DNA of 64,000 nucleotides from Streptomyces hilarionis (GTDB lineage Bacteria > Actinomycetota > Actinomycetes > Streptomycetales > Streptomycetaceae), in assembly GCF_024539675.1 (NCBI RefSeq), contig NZ_JAHHIT010000042.1, forward strand, positions 41,938-105,937. The letters run 5' to 3'. Positions 1 through 8,560 of the stretch are shown here, piece by piece; positions within the stretch are counted from its first letter, which is position 1; every line of letters begins with the position of its first letter. The notes beneath the pieces were generated by a model. It made no database searches. It was not told the DNA's origin and worked only from the letters and a program-made list of their open reading frames with translations. The position numbers and the translations under genes were made by a program.

Positions 1-492
1 GTGGCGCGGCGGGCCGGGGCGCCGGTGTACGGGGTCGCGCTGCCGGGGCACTTCGTGGTGGGGTTCGGGCCGCCCGGTGACGTCGGGCGCCAGGTGCTCG
101 CCGACCCCTTCGCCGGCGGCCGCGTGCTGACCGGCGGCGACGCCGAGCAGCTGGTCACCGGGGCGACCGGGGCGCGGCTCGAGCCGTCGATGCTGGGTCC
201 GGCGGAGCCGCTGGACGTCGTGATGCGGATCCTGAACAACATCCGCTCGTGGGCCGCGGCCCGCCCGGAGCGGTCGGACGTCGCGCTGTGGGCCGTCGAG
301 CTGGGGCTGGCCGTGCCCTCGCATCCGGCCCGGCTGCGCTACGAGAAGGGCCAGTTGCTGGTCCAGCGGGGCGATTTCGTGGGCGGGGCCGTCGAGTTGG
401 AGGAGTACGCCTCGCTCGTGGAGATCGTGGACGAGGCGACGGCGCAGCGGGTGCGCAAGGAGGCGTTCGCCGCGCGGGCCCTGCTGAACTGA
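1..492 (+). CDS. SirB1/transglutaminase-like protein, C-terminal part
   Basis: The frame is open from the first base, so the gene begins outside the window and only about 163 C-terminal residues are seen. The motif GVALPGHFVVG near the beginning is typical of SirB1-type transglutaminase-like proteins, and the C-terminal half reads as one or two helical TPR-like repeats (LRYEKGQLLVQRGDFVGG), which is the usual arrangement of this family. The biochemical role of these proteins in actinobacteria is not settled. It converges on the response regulator gene, 41 bp away. Confidence 0.7.
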   Translation: MARRAGAPVYGVALPGHFVVGFGPPGDVGRQVLADPFAGGRVLTGGDAEQLVTGATGARLEPSMLGPAEPLDVVMRILNNIRSWAAARPERSDVALWAVELGLAVPSHPARLRYEKGQLLVQRGDFVGGAVELEEYASLVEIVDEATAQRVRKEAFAARALLN

Positions 493-533
493 CGTCCCCG
501 GCCCGGCCGGTCACGCCGGTCGCGGCCCGGACG

Positions 534-1151
534 TCACAGCCAGCCCTTCTCCCGGGCGATGCGGACCGCCTCCGCCCGGTTGCGCACGGCGAGCTTCTGG
601 ATCGCCGTCGACAGGTAGTTGCGCACCGTGCCCTGGGACAGGTGCAGGGCGGCGGCGAGCTCGGCGTTGGTCGAGCCGTCGGCCGCCGCCCGCAGGACCT
701 CGCGTTCGCGGTCGGTCAGCGGGTTGGCGCCCTCCGCGAGGGCCGCCGCCGCGAGCGTGGGATCGATGACCCGTTCGCCCGCGAGGACCTTGCGGACCGC
801 CTGGGCGAGCTGGGCGGCCGGTGCGTCCTTGACGAGGAACGCGTCGGCGCCCGCCTCCATCGCGCTGCGCAGGTAGCCGGGACGGCCGAACGTGGTCAGG
901 ACGACCAGCTTCAGCCCCGGGAACTCGCGGTGGAGCTGCCCGGCGGCTTCGATGCCCGTCGCGCCCGGCATCTCTATGTCGAGGAGGGCCACGTCGACGT
1001 CGTGGGCCCGGGCGGCGGCGAGGACCTCGTCGCCGCGCGCCACCTGGGCGACCACCTCGATGTCGTCCTCCAGGCCGAGCAGGGCCGCCAGAGCCTCGCG
1101 GACCATGGACTGGTCCTCGGCCAGCAGGACTTTGATCATGCCACCACTCAT
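534..1151 (-). CDS. LuxR/NarL-family response regulator
   Basis: A 205-residue two-domain regulator. The N-terminal receiver domain (about residues 5-120) begins IKVLLAEDQSMVREAL, has the phospho-acceptor Asp in VALLDIEMPG and the conserved Lys in FLVKDAPA. The C-terminal LuxR helix-turn-helix (about 140-200) contains LTDREREVLRAAADG and LSQGTVRNYLSTAIQKL. The ATG at 1151 overlaps the stop of the histidine kinase gene as ATGA, so the pair is translationally coupled. It is the last gene of an ABC exporter/two-component operon and resembles DesR-type regulators. It probably controls that exporter. An internal ATG at 1139 is an alternative start. Confidence 0.93.
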   Translation of the reverse strand: MSGGMIKVLLAEDQSMVREALAALLGLEDDIEVVAQVARGDEVLAAARAHDVDVALLDIEMPGATGIEAAGQLHREFPGLKLVVLTTFGRPGYLRSAMEAGADAFLVKDAPAAQLAQAVRKVLAGERVIDPTLAAAALAEGANPLTDREREVLRAAADGSTNAELAAALHLSQGTVRNYLSTAIQKLAVRNRAEAVRIAREKGWL

Positions 1152-2353
1152 GTGCGGGATCCTATGTCCGGCGCCGGGCCGGCCGGGACCCGGGCGGTCA
1201 GCCGGAAGCCCTTCTTCAGACGGACCGCCTCCAGGGCGCCGCTCGCCTTCTCCAGACGCTCGGTCAGACCGGTGAGGCCGTTGCCGGGACCCTTGCCGGA
1301 GCCGCCCGACCCGTCGTCCTCGACGCGGAGTTCGACGACCGGGCCGTCGAGGGTCTGCCGCCGGACGACGTCCACCGCGCAGCGGGTCGCGCCGCTGTGC
1401 CGCACGACGTTGGTGATCGCCTCGCGCAGCGCCCAGGCGAGCGCGGACTCGCTCTCCTCGGGAACGCCGTCCAGGTCCGGTTCCGCCGGTATCGCGGCGA
1501 CGACCCCCGCTGCCGTCAACGCCACCTCGGCGCCCGCCAGTTCGGACGCCAGCCGGGGGCGCCGGTAGCCGGTGACGGCCTCCCGGACGTCCACCAGGGC
1601 CTGGCGGCTGACCTGTTCGATGTCCGCGACCTGCCGGGCGGCCTTGTCGGGGTGGTCGGGGAGCATGCGGCCCGCCAGCTCGCTCTTGAGCGTGATGAGG
1701 GACAGCGAGTGGCCGAGCAGGTCGTGCAGGTCCCGGGCCAGCCGCAGCCGCTCCTCGTTGGCGGCCAGTTGGGCGACCGTCGCCCGCGCCTTGCGCAGCT
1801 CGACCGTCGTGCGGACCAGTTGGCTCACCCCGGTCATCGCGAACCCGATGAGCAGGACCAGCAGCAGGAGGTTGAGCGCCTCCTCCTCGTCGGAGCGCAG
1901 ACCCACGAGGAGCAACACCGCGCCCGTGCCCGGGATGGTCCAGAACGCCGCCCGCATCGGGAGCACGCTCCCGCAGGCCACCGAGACGTAGCAGTACAGG
2001 CCGAGCCAGGCGGAGCCCATGGTCAGGCTCAGCACGGTGGCGAGGACCGCCATGGAGCCGATGAGGGCGCCGACCAGCGTGGAGACGAAGGGCGCGTCCC
2101 CCATGTTGCGGAACAGCAGGGCGAGATAGAGGGAGACGAACACCGCCAGGCCCAGCCAGCCGGCCGCGGTCGCGCCGGCGCCGTGGTTCCCGGAGACGAG
2201 GTCGTGGACCGGCGAGCTGAGGAACACCAGCCAGACGCCGATCCACAGCAGCTTGCGCCGCCACAGCTCGCGCCGGTTGCGGGCCGGACCGCCCGGCAGG
2301 ATATTGGGCTCCCGCCGGGACTCGTTCGACTGGTCTGGGGTCATGACGCTCAC
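1148..2353 (-). CDS. Sensor histidine kinase, HisKA_3 (DesK-like) family
   Basis: A 401-residue membrane kinase. The N-terminal half carries five to six hydrophobic segments. A HisKA_3 dimerisation domain follows, with the phospho-acceptor His in RLARDLHDLLGHSLS, then a HATPase_c domain with the N-box ALREAITNVVRHSGA and the glycine-rich GNGLTGLTERL. It would phosphorylate the downstream LuxR-type regulator. The GTG at 2353 overlaps the permease stop as GTGA; an in-frame ATG at 2344 is an equally possible start and would drop three residues. Its place behind an ABC exporter suggests it senses membrane stress or the exported compound. Confidence 0.9.
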   Translation of the reverse strand: MSVMTPDQSNESRREPNILPGGPARNRRELWRRKLLWIGVWLVFLSSPVHDLVSGNHGAGATAAGWLGLAVFVSLYLALLFRNMGDAPFVSTLVGALIGSMAVLATVLSLTMGSAWLGLYCYVSVACGSVLPMRAAFWTIPGTGAVLLLVGLRSDEEEALNLLLLVLLIGFAMTGVSQLVRTTVELRKARATVAQLAANEERLRLARDLHDLLGHSLSLITLKSELAGRMLPDHPDKAARQVADIEQVSRQALVDVREAVTGYRRPRLASELAGAEVALTAAGVVAAIPAEPDLDGVPEESESALAWALREAITNVVRHSGATRCAVDVVRRQTLDGPVVELRVEDDGSGGSGKGPGNGLTGLTERLEKASGALEAVRLKKGFRLTARVPAGPAPDIGSRT

Positions 2354-3090
2354 GCCTTCAGCGTGTCCTTCCGGTACAGCCAGGCCGCACCACCCGTGAA
2401 CAGGGCGAAGAAGACGACCAGGATGGCGATGTCCTTGGCGTGCGGGGCCTGGCTCTGCTCGATGGCCTGCCCCAGGGCAGCGTACGCGTGGGTCGGGGCC
2501 CACTCGGCTATGTCGCGCAGCCAGGCCGGGAAGGTGGCCGTGGGCCACCACAGACCGCCGAGGATCGACAGGCCGAAGTAGGTGATCATCGTGATCGGGC
2601 GGACGGCGTCGCCGTCGGCGAGGTAGCCGATCGCCACGCCCAGGGCGGCGAAGACGAGGCTGCCGGCCCAGATCGCGGCGGTGAGGGCGCCCCACTGCCA
2701 GGCGTCCAGCCGGACGTCCTTCAGGGTCGCGGCGCACACGAACACCACGACGATGGACGGGAGGCTCACCACGGCCGCGCTGGCGGTCTTGGCGAGGACG
2801 TAGCCGCGGCCCGGGAGCGTGGTCAGCCGCAGCTGCCGCACCCAGCCGTTCTCGCGCTCCTTGGCGATGCGCTCGCTGTTGCCCATCAGGACGGCCGTGA
2901 GCGCGCCGAAGGAGGCCATCGAGACCATCATGTACGTCGGCAGGGTCAGGCCCGTCCCGTCGACCTTCGTGGTGGTGTCGGAGGTGCTGGAGATCAGCAG
3001 GAACAGCACCGACGGGTAGATCACCGAGAAGAACAGGAACTTGCGGTTGCGCAGGGCGCGGGCGAGCTCCAGCTTGATCAGGCTGTTCAC
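2350..3090 (-). CDS. ABC-2 type exporter permease
   Basis: A 246-residue protein with about six membrane-spanning segments, for example KFLFFSVIYPSVLFLLISS near the N-terminus and ILVVFFALFTGGAAWLY near the C-terminus. This is the usual form of the integral membrane partner of a DrrB/ABC-2 exporter. The start is the GTG at 3090, which overlaps the ATPase stop as GTGA and gives the typical beginning VNSLIKLELARALRNRKFL. It forms the pore of an export complex with the ATPase encoded just upstream. The substrate is unknown; a drug, a lipid or a small peptide are all possible. Confidence 0.9.
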   Translation of the reverse strand: MNSLIKLELARALRNRKFLFFSVIYPSVLFLLISSTSDTTTKVDGTGLTLPTYMMVSMASFGALTAVLMGNSERIAKERENGWVRQLRLTTLPGRGYVLAKTASAAVVSLPSIVVVFVCAATLKDVRLDAWQWGALTAAIWAGSLVFAALGVAIGYLADGDAVRPITMITYFGLSILGGLWWPTATFPAWLRDIAEWAPTHAYAALGQAIEQSQAPHAKDIAILVVFFALFTGGAAWLYRKDTLKA

Positions 3091-4001
3091 TTGGTCTTCG
3101 CCTCCTCGGCGGCGGTGATGGCGACGAAGGCCTGCTCCAGACCGAGCCCGGCGACTTCGAGGTTGCGGGGGTAGACGCCGAGCCCGTACAGCGCGTGGAC
3201 GGTGGCGTCGGCGTCGGCGGACTGGATGCGCACGGTGTGCCCGGACACGTCGACGGCGGTCAGGAAGGGCAGCTCGCGCAGGGCCCGTTCGTCGATGTCG
3301 CCCTCGAGGTCGAAGGCGATCCGCCGCGCGCCCGCCTTCGCCTTGATCTCGGCCGCCGTGCCGTCGGCCAGCAGCCGGCCCCGGTGCAGGACCAGCACCC
3401 GGTCGGCTATGGCGTCGGCCTCCTCCAGGTAGTGCGTGGCGAACAGGACGGTGCGGCCCTGGTCGGCCTGCTCGCGCATGGTGGCCCAGAAGGCCTGGCG
3501 GGCGGTGACGTCCATGCCGGTGGTGGGCTCGTCCAGGACGATCAGGTCGCTGTCGCCCGCGGTGGCGAGCGCGAACCGCACCCGCTGGGCCTGGCCGCCG
3601 GAGAGCTTGTTCACCTTGCGGGACGCGATCTGGGCGATGCCCGCGCGGGCCATCACGTCGGAGGCCTTGTACGGCTTGGGGTGCAGGGCGCAGGCAAGGC
3701 CGACGATCTCGGCGACGGTGACCTCGTCCATCAGCCCGCCGCTCTGGAGCATCGCGCCCACCCGGCCGGCGACGATCGCCTCGCGCGCGGTGAGCCCGAA
3801 GACGCGCACGGCGCCGCTGTCGGGCTGCTTGAGGCCGAGGAGGAGGTCGAGGGTGGTGGACTTGCCCGCCCCGTTGGGGCCCAGCAGCGCCACGGTCTCC
3901 CCCGGGCGCAGCGAGAGCGTCAGGCCGTCCACGGCCCGCACGTCCCCGAAGCTCTTGCTCACCTGGTCGAACCCGACCACCGGTGCTGTCTGCGTCGTCA
4001 T
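3087..4001 (-). CDS. ABC exporter ATP-binding protein
   Basis: A 304-residue ATPase of the DrrA/CcmA exporter class. It has Walker A (LLGPNGAGKSTT, about residue 40), the signature LSGGQAQRVRFALA (about 138) and Walker B (LIVLDEPTTGMD). The C-terminal 80 residues form the extra domain seen in exporter ATPases. It is the first gene of the exporter/two-component operon, followed by the permease, kinase and regulator with 4-bp overlaps throughout. A perfect 34-bp inverted repeat ending 50 bp upstream is a candidate operator. The substrate cannot be deduced from sequence. Confidence 0.93.
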   Translation of the reverse strand: MTTQTAPVVGFDQVSKSFGDVRAVDGLTLSLRPGETVALLGPNGAGKSTTLDLLLGLKQPDSGAVRVFGLTAREAIVAGRVGAMLQSGGLMDEVTVAEIVGLACALHPKPYKASDVMARAGIAQIASRKVNKLSGGQAQRVRFALATAGDSDLIVLDEPTTGMDVTARQAFWATMREQADQGRTVLFATHYLEEADAIADRVLVLHRGRLLADGTAAEIKAKAGARRIAFDLEGDIDERALRELPFLTAVDVSGHTVRIQSADADATVHALYGLGVYPRNLEVAGLGLEQAFVAITAAEEAKTK

Positions 4002-4050
4002 GACGGAATCGTCGCGCGGACGGCGGCGGGGGCGGCAGTGTCGGACGTCC

Positions 4051-4084
4051 GCGGTGCCGCATGACAGATGTCATGCGGCACCGC
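4051..4084 (-). terminator. Perfect 34-bp inverted repeat: terminator and possible operator
   Basis: Two 16-bp arms (GCGGTGCCGCATGACA and its exact complement) are separated by two bases. The hairpin begins 7 bp after the stop of the collagen-like gene, so it can serve as its terminator. It also lies 50 bp upstream of the exporter ATPase start. Its centre, ATGACAGATGTCAT, is the kind of symmetric site a dimeric LuxR-type response regulator could bind, so it may double as the operator for the exporter operon. Confidence 0.65.
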
Positions 4085-4091
4085 CGGTGCG

Positions 4092-6503
4092 TCAGCTCGG
4101 GTCGGTGTCGATGACCCCGGTCCGGTTCGTCTCGCTCTTGAGGGCGGGACGCAGCGCGCCGATGACGTCCTGGACGGTGACGGCCGTCTTCTGGCCGGTG
4201 CCGCGGGTGATCAGCACGCCGTTGAAGGTGCCGCCGTACAGCTCCTTCAGCGCCGCCTGGTCGTAGCTCTCGACGAGCTTGCCGTTGACCGCCTTGACCT
4301 GGAGGAACTTCCACAGGGAGTTCTTCGGGCTGAAGGAGACCGCGTGCGCGGCGTCGGTCATGACGGTGACCTTGCCGGACATCGCCGGTTCGGCGAACTC
4401 CTTCATCATGCGGTCGACCTCGGCGTCGGACACCGTCGGCTGCCGGGTGGTCGTCGGCACCTTCACGCCGGACGCCGAGCCGGTCTCGACCTGGGTGCGG
4501 TAGGCCGCCACGACGGCGTCCTGGGCCTTGGCCGCGTCGATGCCCTTGCCGGCCTTGCCGTAGACGGGGACGGCCTTGCCGGACTCGAACTTGATGGTGC
4601 CGTCGGCGGCCGAGCCGGAGCCGCCCGCCGCGCTCTGCAGAGCGGCCTGCAACTTCTCCTCGTCGACCGGCATCTCGGGCTCGACCACGCGGTGCTGCCC
4701 GAACAGCGAACCGACCACGGAGACGGGGTTGTAGTCGCTCTGGGCGGCGTCGTCGACGGTGGCCGGGATGTCGAACTGCAGGCCCGCCTGGTCCGGCTTG
4801 AGGGTGACGGAACCGCCGTCGACGGACAGCTTCAGCGGCTGGGCGACCCGCTTGCCGAAGGCGTCGTCGAGCTTCTTGACGGCGTCGTCGCGGGTGCCGC
4901 CGCCGATGTCGACGCCGAGGACGGTGGTGCCCTTGGGCACGTCCGAGTGGTTCATCAGCAGGCCGGCGCCGTAGAGGCCGACGCCCGCGACGACCACCAG
5001 GCCGCCGAGGAGCGGGAGCTTGCTGCGGCCCTTCTTCTTTTTCTGCTTCTTGGAATCGCCCGTGGAGGGGCTCTGCCCGCTGCGCTCCGGCGCCTTGGGC
5101 GGGGTGTGCGGCAGCGGTCCGTCGGCGGGCGCGGCGCCCGCGAAGGGCCCGCCCGGGCCGCCCTGGCCGCCGGCCGGGACGACGGGGATGCCGCTGGTGA
5201 CGGTGTGCCCGGAGACGTTGTCGGCCGGTCGGCCGCCGTAGCCGCCCGCGCCCGGCCCGGGGGCGGGCTTTTGCGGGGTGAGGATCGCGGTGTCGTCGCT
5301 GAGTCCTCCGCCGGGCAGCCGGCCGACGCCCACACCGGCGCCGACGCCGGGAGCGGCCGTCCGCGGACCGCCGGGAGCGCCGGGACGAGCGCCGGGGCCA
5401 CCGGGGGCTCCGGGACCGCCGGGAGCGCCGGGGGCGCCGGCGTTCATCGGGGGCACCATCGGGCCGTCGCCGGTGACCGGACCGGTCGTCGGGCCGGCGG
5501 GACCGCCCTGGGGGCCGCCCGGGCCGCCGGGACCGGCCGGCCCGTCGGGGCCGTTGAAGTCGTAGGAGCCGCCGGGGCCGGCCGGGAGGCCCGCCTGAGC
5601 GCCCGGGCCGCCGGGCAGGCCCTGCGGACCGCCGGGCGTGCCGTTGGGGCCGGGAAGGCCAGGCAGGCCGGCGTTCGGGCCGGCAGGGCCGCCGTTCGCG
5701 GCGGGCAGGCCGTTCTGGCCGGTGCCGGAGAAGTAGGGCAGGTCGTCGCGGCTCGGGTCGGCGGCGCCGCCCTGGCCCTGCGTGCGGCCCTGGCCGGGCC
5801 CCTGGCCGGGGCGCGGGCCGTTGCCGTGCGGGCCCGCGGCCAGCGCCTCGGTCACGTCGAAGGAGCCCGTGCCGCCGCCGTGTCCCGGAGCCACGGGGCC
5901 GCCCGTCGCGCCGGGCAGCCCGGCGCCGTTGGTCCCGCCGGGGCGGGCGCCGCCGGGCACGCTCATGGAGCCGACCACTCCGCCGGGCCGCCCGCCCCCG
6001 GCGGCGCGCGGCCCGGCGGCCGAACCGCCCGGCAGTCCCGCGCCGTTGGTCCCGCCGCCGCCCTGACCGCCCTTGGCGGGGCCGGACTTGCGTGGCGCGA
6101 ACCAGTCGCTCGTCTTGTCCTCGGCGCCGGCCGCGGGGTCGGCGGGCAGCTCGAACGAACCGGTGTCGGACGAGTTCGGGCCGGCGGCGCCCGCGGGCGC
6201 CGCCTGCCGCGCGTCGGCCTTGCCGCCCGGTCCGTCGTCGCCCGCCTGGTCGGCCTCGCCGACGGGGGTGCGCACGACGACCGGCGGAATGGGCCGCGAT
6301 CCGGGGATGTTGATGCGGATCCGCGTCGTCAGCGTCGTCTCGGTCTTGCGTTCCTCCGGCCGCGCGGCCGAACGGCCCACGTCGGCGCCGCCGTCGGACA
6401 CCACGGGGGTGCCGTACGGCGGCGTGCCCGAGGGGTATGCGGCTCCGCCGCGCCCGTTGGACCCGTTGGGCCCGGAGGACGGACTGTCAGTTTCACGACT
6501 CAA
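4092..6503 (-). CDS. Membrane protein with collagen-like region and VanW/YoaR-type extracytoplasmic domain
   Basis: An 803-residue protein in three parts. Residues 1-480 are a long low-complexity Gly/Pro-rich region with collagen-like G-x-P runs such as GAPGGPGAPGGPGARPGAPG. A lysine-rich stop (KKQKKKKGRSK, about 490) precedes one membrane helix (about 497-517). Residues 520-803 resemble the peptidoglycan-binding PG_binding_4 domain of VanW/YoaR proteins (TTVLGVDIGGGTRDDAVKKL and GVLITRGTG). The expected topology is N-inside, C-outside, with a role at the cell wall. The start is a TTG at 6503 with a GGAGA ribosome-binding site about nine bases upstream. The exact function is unknown. Confidence 0.8.
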   Translation of the reverse strand: MSRETDSPSSGPNGSNGRGGAAYPSGTPPYGTPVVSDGGADVGRSAARPEERKTETTLTTRIRINIPGSRPIPPVVVRTPVGEADQAGDDGPGGKADARQAAPAGAAGPNSSDTGSFELPADPAAGAEDKTSDWFAPRKSGPAKGGQGGGGTNGAGLPGGSAAGPRAAGGGRPGGVVGSMSVPGGARPGGTNGAGLPGATGGPVAPGHGGGTGSFDVTEALAAGPHGNGPRPGQGPGQGRTQGQGGAADPSRDDLPYFSGTGQNGLPAANGGPAGPNAGLPGLPGPNGTPGGPQGLPGGPGAQAGLPAGPGGSYDFNGPDGPAGPGGPGGPQGGPAGPTTGPVTGDGPMVPPMNAGAPGAPGGPGAPGGPGARPGAPGGPRTAAPGVGAGVGVGRLPGGGLSDDTAILTPQKPAPGPGAGGYGGRPADNVSGHTVTSGIPVVPAGGQGGPGGPFAGAAPADGPLPHTPPKAPERSGQSPSTGDSKKQKKKKGRSKLPLLGGLVVVAGVGLYGAGLLMNHSDVPKGTTVLGVDIGGGTRDDAVKKLDDAFGKRVAQPLKLSVDGGSVTLKPDQAGLQFDIPATVDDAAQSDYNPVSVVGSLFGQHRVVEPEMPVDEEKLQAALQSAAGGSGSAADGTIKFESGKAVPVYGKAGKGIDAAKAQDAVVAAYRTQVETGSASGVKVPTTTRQPTVSDAEVDRMMKEFAEPAMSGKVTVMTDAAHAVSFSPKNSLWKFLQVKAVNGKLVESYDQAALKELYGGTFNGVLITRGTGQKTAVTVQDVIGALRPALKSETNRTGVIDTDPS

Positions 6504-6657
6504 GGCAGGTTCTCCAGGTTGGCTCCGCCGCCCGCCACGACCTCACGGGCAGCTCGGCGGCGCGCACCACCATACTGGCCACTTCTGGCCCGTATCCCAC
6601 GACCGTCGGGGAAACCCACACGGGACTCCCACCGGCGGGCCGCGGTGAAGTGGTACG

Positions 6658-7068
6658 TCACTTCCCAAGTCGGACGTCGTCGCCGACCGGTTGCCGCCCC
6701 AAACCAATGGTGGCGCAGATCACAGCAAGTGCCATGCCGCCGAGCAGGAAGAGATACGAGCCGCCTCCCGCGCCGAACAGGAAATCCCCCTCGGGGCGGC
6801 CCGCGGTGCACAGCACGACGGTGATCACCCAGCCGGCGGCGGGCGCCACGGCCCCGGCACGGGAGGCGAGGGCCCGCGCGCCGCCGACGAACAGTCCGGC
6901 CGCGCCCGCGAGCGCGAGGAGCAGACCGCCGGGGAACCAGCCGGCCTGGACGAGTGCGCCGGCGAGGGCGACGAGCGCCCCGAGCAGCACGAGCCCCGCA
7001 TAGCACACCAGCCGTCCGGCGGAGGGCATCCGCAGCGGCTGGGCGAGCATCGAGCCACGGTCGGACAT
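6658..7068 (-). CDS. Small integral membrane protein, DUF6113-like
   Basis: A 136-residue protein with four predicted membrane segments (LVCYAGLVLLGALVALAGAL, then GGLLLALAGAAGLFVGG and two more) and little else. It matches the small membrane protein commonly encoded directly after mshB in Streptomyces. The ATG at 7068 overlaps the mshB stop as ATGA, so the two are co-translated. No catalytic motif is visible and the function is unknown. A link to mycothiol metabolism would rest only on position. Confidence 0.8.
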   Translation of the reverse strand: MSDRGSMLAQPLRMPSAGRLVCYAGLVLLGALVALAGALVQAGWFPGGLLLALAGAAGLFVGGARALASRAGAVAPAAGWVITVVLCTAGRPEGDFLFGAGGGSYLFLLGGMALAVICATIGLGRQPVGDDVRLGK

Positions 7069-7982
7069 CAGAGCGCCCCCGCCATGTCGTCGACGCCGGC
7101 GAACAGGTCGTCCTCCCTCTTCCCGGCGGCCTTCCCGCGCACGAGCTCGTAGTACTCGGTCGTGAAGAGGGGCTGGGCGAGGTCGTTGGACAGGGCGAAG
7201 TACCGGTCGCCGGGCGCGACCTCGATCTGGGTGGCGTGCGCCCGCATCGCGGCGGCCTTGGCGGCGGCGGGGGCGCCCGCGCCCTCGATCTCGGCGGTGA
7301 CGCGGTCGTCGTCCACGAGGCCCGGCACGTCGCGGACGGCGGCGCTGCGGGCGAAGGGCAGGGCCGGCAGCTCGTCGCGCAGACGGGCGAAGGCGTCGTC
7401 GGCGACGGAGCGCGGGACGCGGTTCCAGTACACCTTGGGCACGCTCCACCCCGCGGCCCCGGCCAGCTCCACGGCCCGCATCGCGACGCGGTGGGCCTGG
7501 ATGTGGTCGGGGTGGCCGTAGCCGCCGTCGTCGTCGTAGGTGACGAGGACCTGGGGGCGCACCTCCAGGATCACCTCGCGGAGGGAGGCGGCCGCGGTGT
7601 CGACGTCGGCCTGCCAGAAGCAGGTGGGGTCGTCGTTGTCGGACAGGCCCATCATCCCGGAGTCGCCGTAGCGGCCGGCTCCGCCGAGCAGCCGGAAGTC
7701 GGCGACGCCGAGTGCGGCCATGGCGGCGGCGAGCTCCCCTCTGCGGTGCTCCCCGAGAGCCGCGCCGGTCAGCTCGCGCAGCCGCGGCGGGATGACCTCG
7801 CCGCGCTCGCCGAGGGTGCAGGTGACCAGGGTCACGTGGACGCCCTCGGCCGCGTACCTGGCCATGGTCGCGCCGTTGTTGATCGACTCGTCGTCCGGGT
7901 GCGCGTGCACCAGCAGCAGACGCCGCGCGGCGCGCGCCGGGTGTCCCCCCGGCCGGAGATCGGGGGAGGGCAGTTCCGTCAT
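7068..7982 (-). CDS. mshB: N-acetyl-1-D-myo-inositol-2-amino-2-deoxy-alpha-D-glucopyranoside deacetylase
   Basis: A 304-residue cytoplasmic zinc deacetylase of the LmbE/PIG-L family. It removes the acetyl group from GlcNAc-inositol in mycothiol biosynthesis. The metal-binding motif [11 protein letters not shown] lies near the N-terminus and HPDHIQAH in the middle, supplying the His-Asp-His zinc ligands. The C-terminal region has the family's YYELVRGKA segment. The ATG at 7982 gives [10 protein letters not shown]; a longer in-frame form to 8021 has no better support. It is followed by the overlapping small membrane protein gene. The position next to an S9 peptidase and peptide importers matches the S. 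coelicolor order around its mshB. Confidence 0.92.
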   Translation of the reverse strand: MTELPSPDLRPGGHPARAARRLLLVHAHPDDESINNGATMARYAAEGVHVTLVTCTLGERGEVIPPRLRELTGAALGEHRRGELAAAMAALGVADFRLLGGAGRYGDSGMMGLSDNDDPTCFWQADVDTAAASLREVILEVRPQVLVTYDDDGGYGHPDHIQAHRVAMRAVELAGAAGWSVPKVYWNRVPRSVADDAFARLRDELPALPFARSAAVRDVPGLVDDDRVTAEIEGAGAPAAAKAAAMRAHATQIEVAPGDRYFALSNDLAQPLFTTEYYELVRGKAAGKREDDLFAGVDDMAGAL

Positions 7983-8142
7983 GGGACCAACCCTACGAGG
8001 CGTGCCGCCAGCCACCGCCACCTCCCCGCCGGTCCGTCACCCCCGTCGGGTCGGGATCGCCCCCGCGGACGGCGCGGTGACCGCTCACGTGAGCCGCTCC
8101 CGCGTCGGCCTCGGCGGGCGCGGAGAACGGCAGCCGTGCGGC

Positions 8143-8171
8143 GGGCTCCGGCCGGTGAACCGGCCGGGCCC
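8143..8171 (-). terminator. Hairpin terminator after the 64-aa membrane protein
   Basis: The arms CCGGCCGG/CCGGCCGG around TGAA (8148-8167) extend outward through GGGC/GCCC with one bulge. The hairpin begins 16-20 bp after the stop at 8187 and has no T-run, as is common in Streptomyces. Confidence 0.6.
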
Positions 8172-8186
8172 GCCCACGGCCACGCG

Positions 8187-8381
8187 TCAGAACTTGATGC
8201 TGCCGATCACGCTCGCCACGCTCGTCGTCAGATCGCTGATCGTGGGCGCGACCGTCGAGGAGGCCAGATAGAAGCCGAGCAGGATGCAGACGACAGCGTG
8301 ACCGCCCTTCAGCCCCGACTTCTTGACCAGCAGGAAGACGACGATCGCCAGCAGCACCACCGCCGAAATCGAGAGTGCCAC
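8187..8381 (-). CDS. Conserved 64-residue membrane protein
   Basis: A very small protein with two hydrophobic stretches: ISAVVLLAIVVFLLVKK at the N-terminus and AVVCILLGFYLASS after the linker SGLKGGH. The C-terminus ends TTSVASVIGSIKF. It starts with GTG at 8381 behind a strong GGAGGTGAG ribosome-binding site and is followed by its own hairpin terminator, so it is a genuine gene. The linker and the following helix look strongly conserved in Streptomyces from what I recall of the family. It may be a phage-shock or holin-like membrane peptide, but no function is known. Confidence 0.8.
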   Translation of the reverse strand: MALSISAVVLLAIVVFLLVKKSGLKGGHAVVCILLGFYLASSTVAPTISDLTTSVASVIGSIKF

Positions 8382-8467
8382 GGCGGCTCACCTCCAAGGA
8401 CCCGGGAACGTGGGGGACAACAGATCGAGGGAACTGGTAAATCCATACATCGGCCAGCAGGTTCATA

Positions 8468-8502
8468 CCCACACAGCGCTAGTGATCATAACTATGTGTG
8501 GG
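8468..8502. promoter_or_regulatory. Inverted repeat in a divergent promoter region
   Basis: The arms CCCACACA and TGTGTGGG are exact complements around a 19-bp AT-richer centre. They lie 59-93 bp before the S9 peptidase start and about 87 bp before the divergent small membrane protein gene. This is a plausible operator or a cruciform at the divergent promoter; no regulator can be assigned. Confidence 0.4.
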
Positions 8503-8560
8503 CGCGCATCTCTCGGCGCACAGCCGCACAAGGGGGGAGCATGGCCAATATGGTCGGGGG

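Noticed and set aside
4068..6824. 918-codon open frame on the plus strand opposite the collagen-like gene
   Set aside because: It is a GC-driven shadow of the Gly/Pro repeats; composition is Gly/Ala/Arg-rich, no domain is seen and the minus-strand gene has a proper start and membrane domain.
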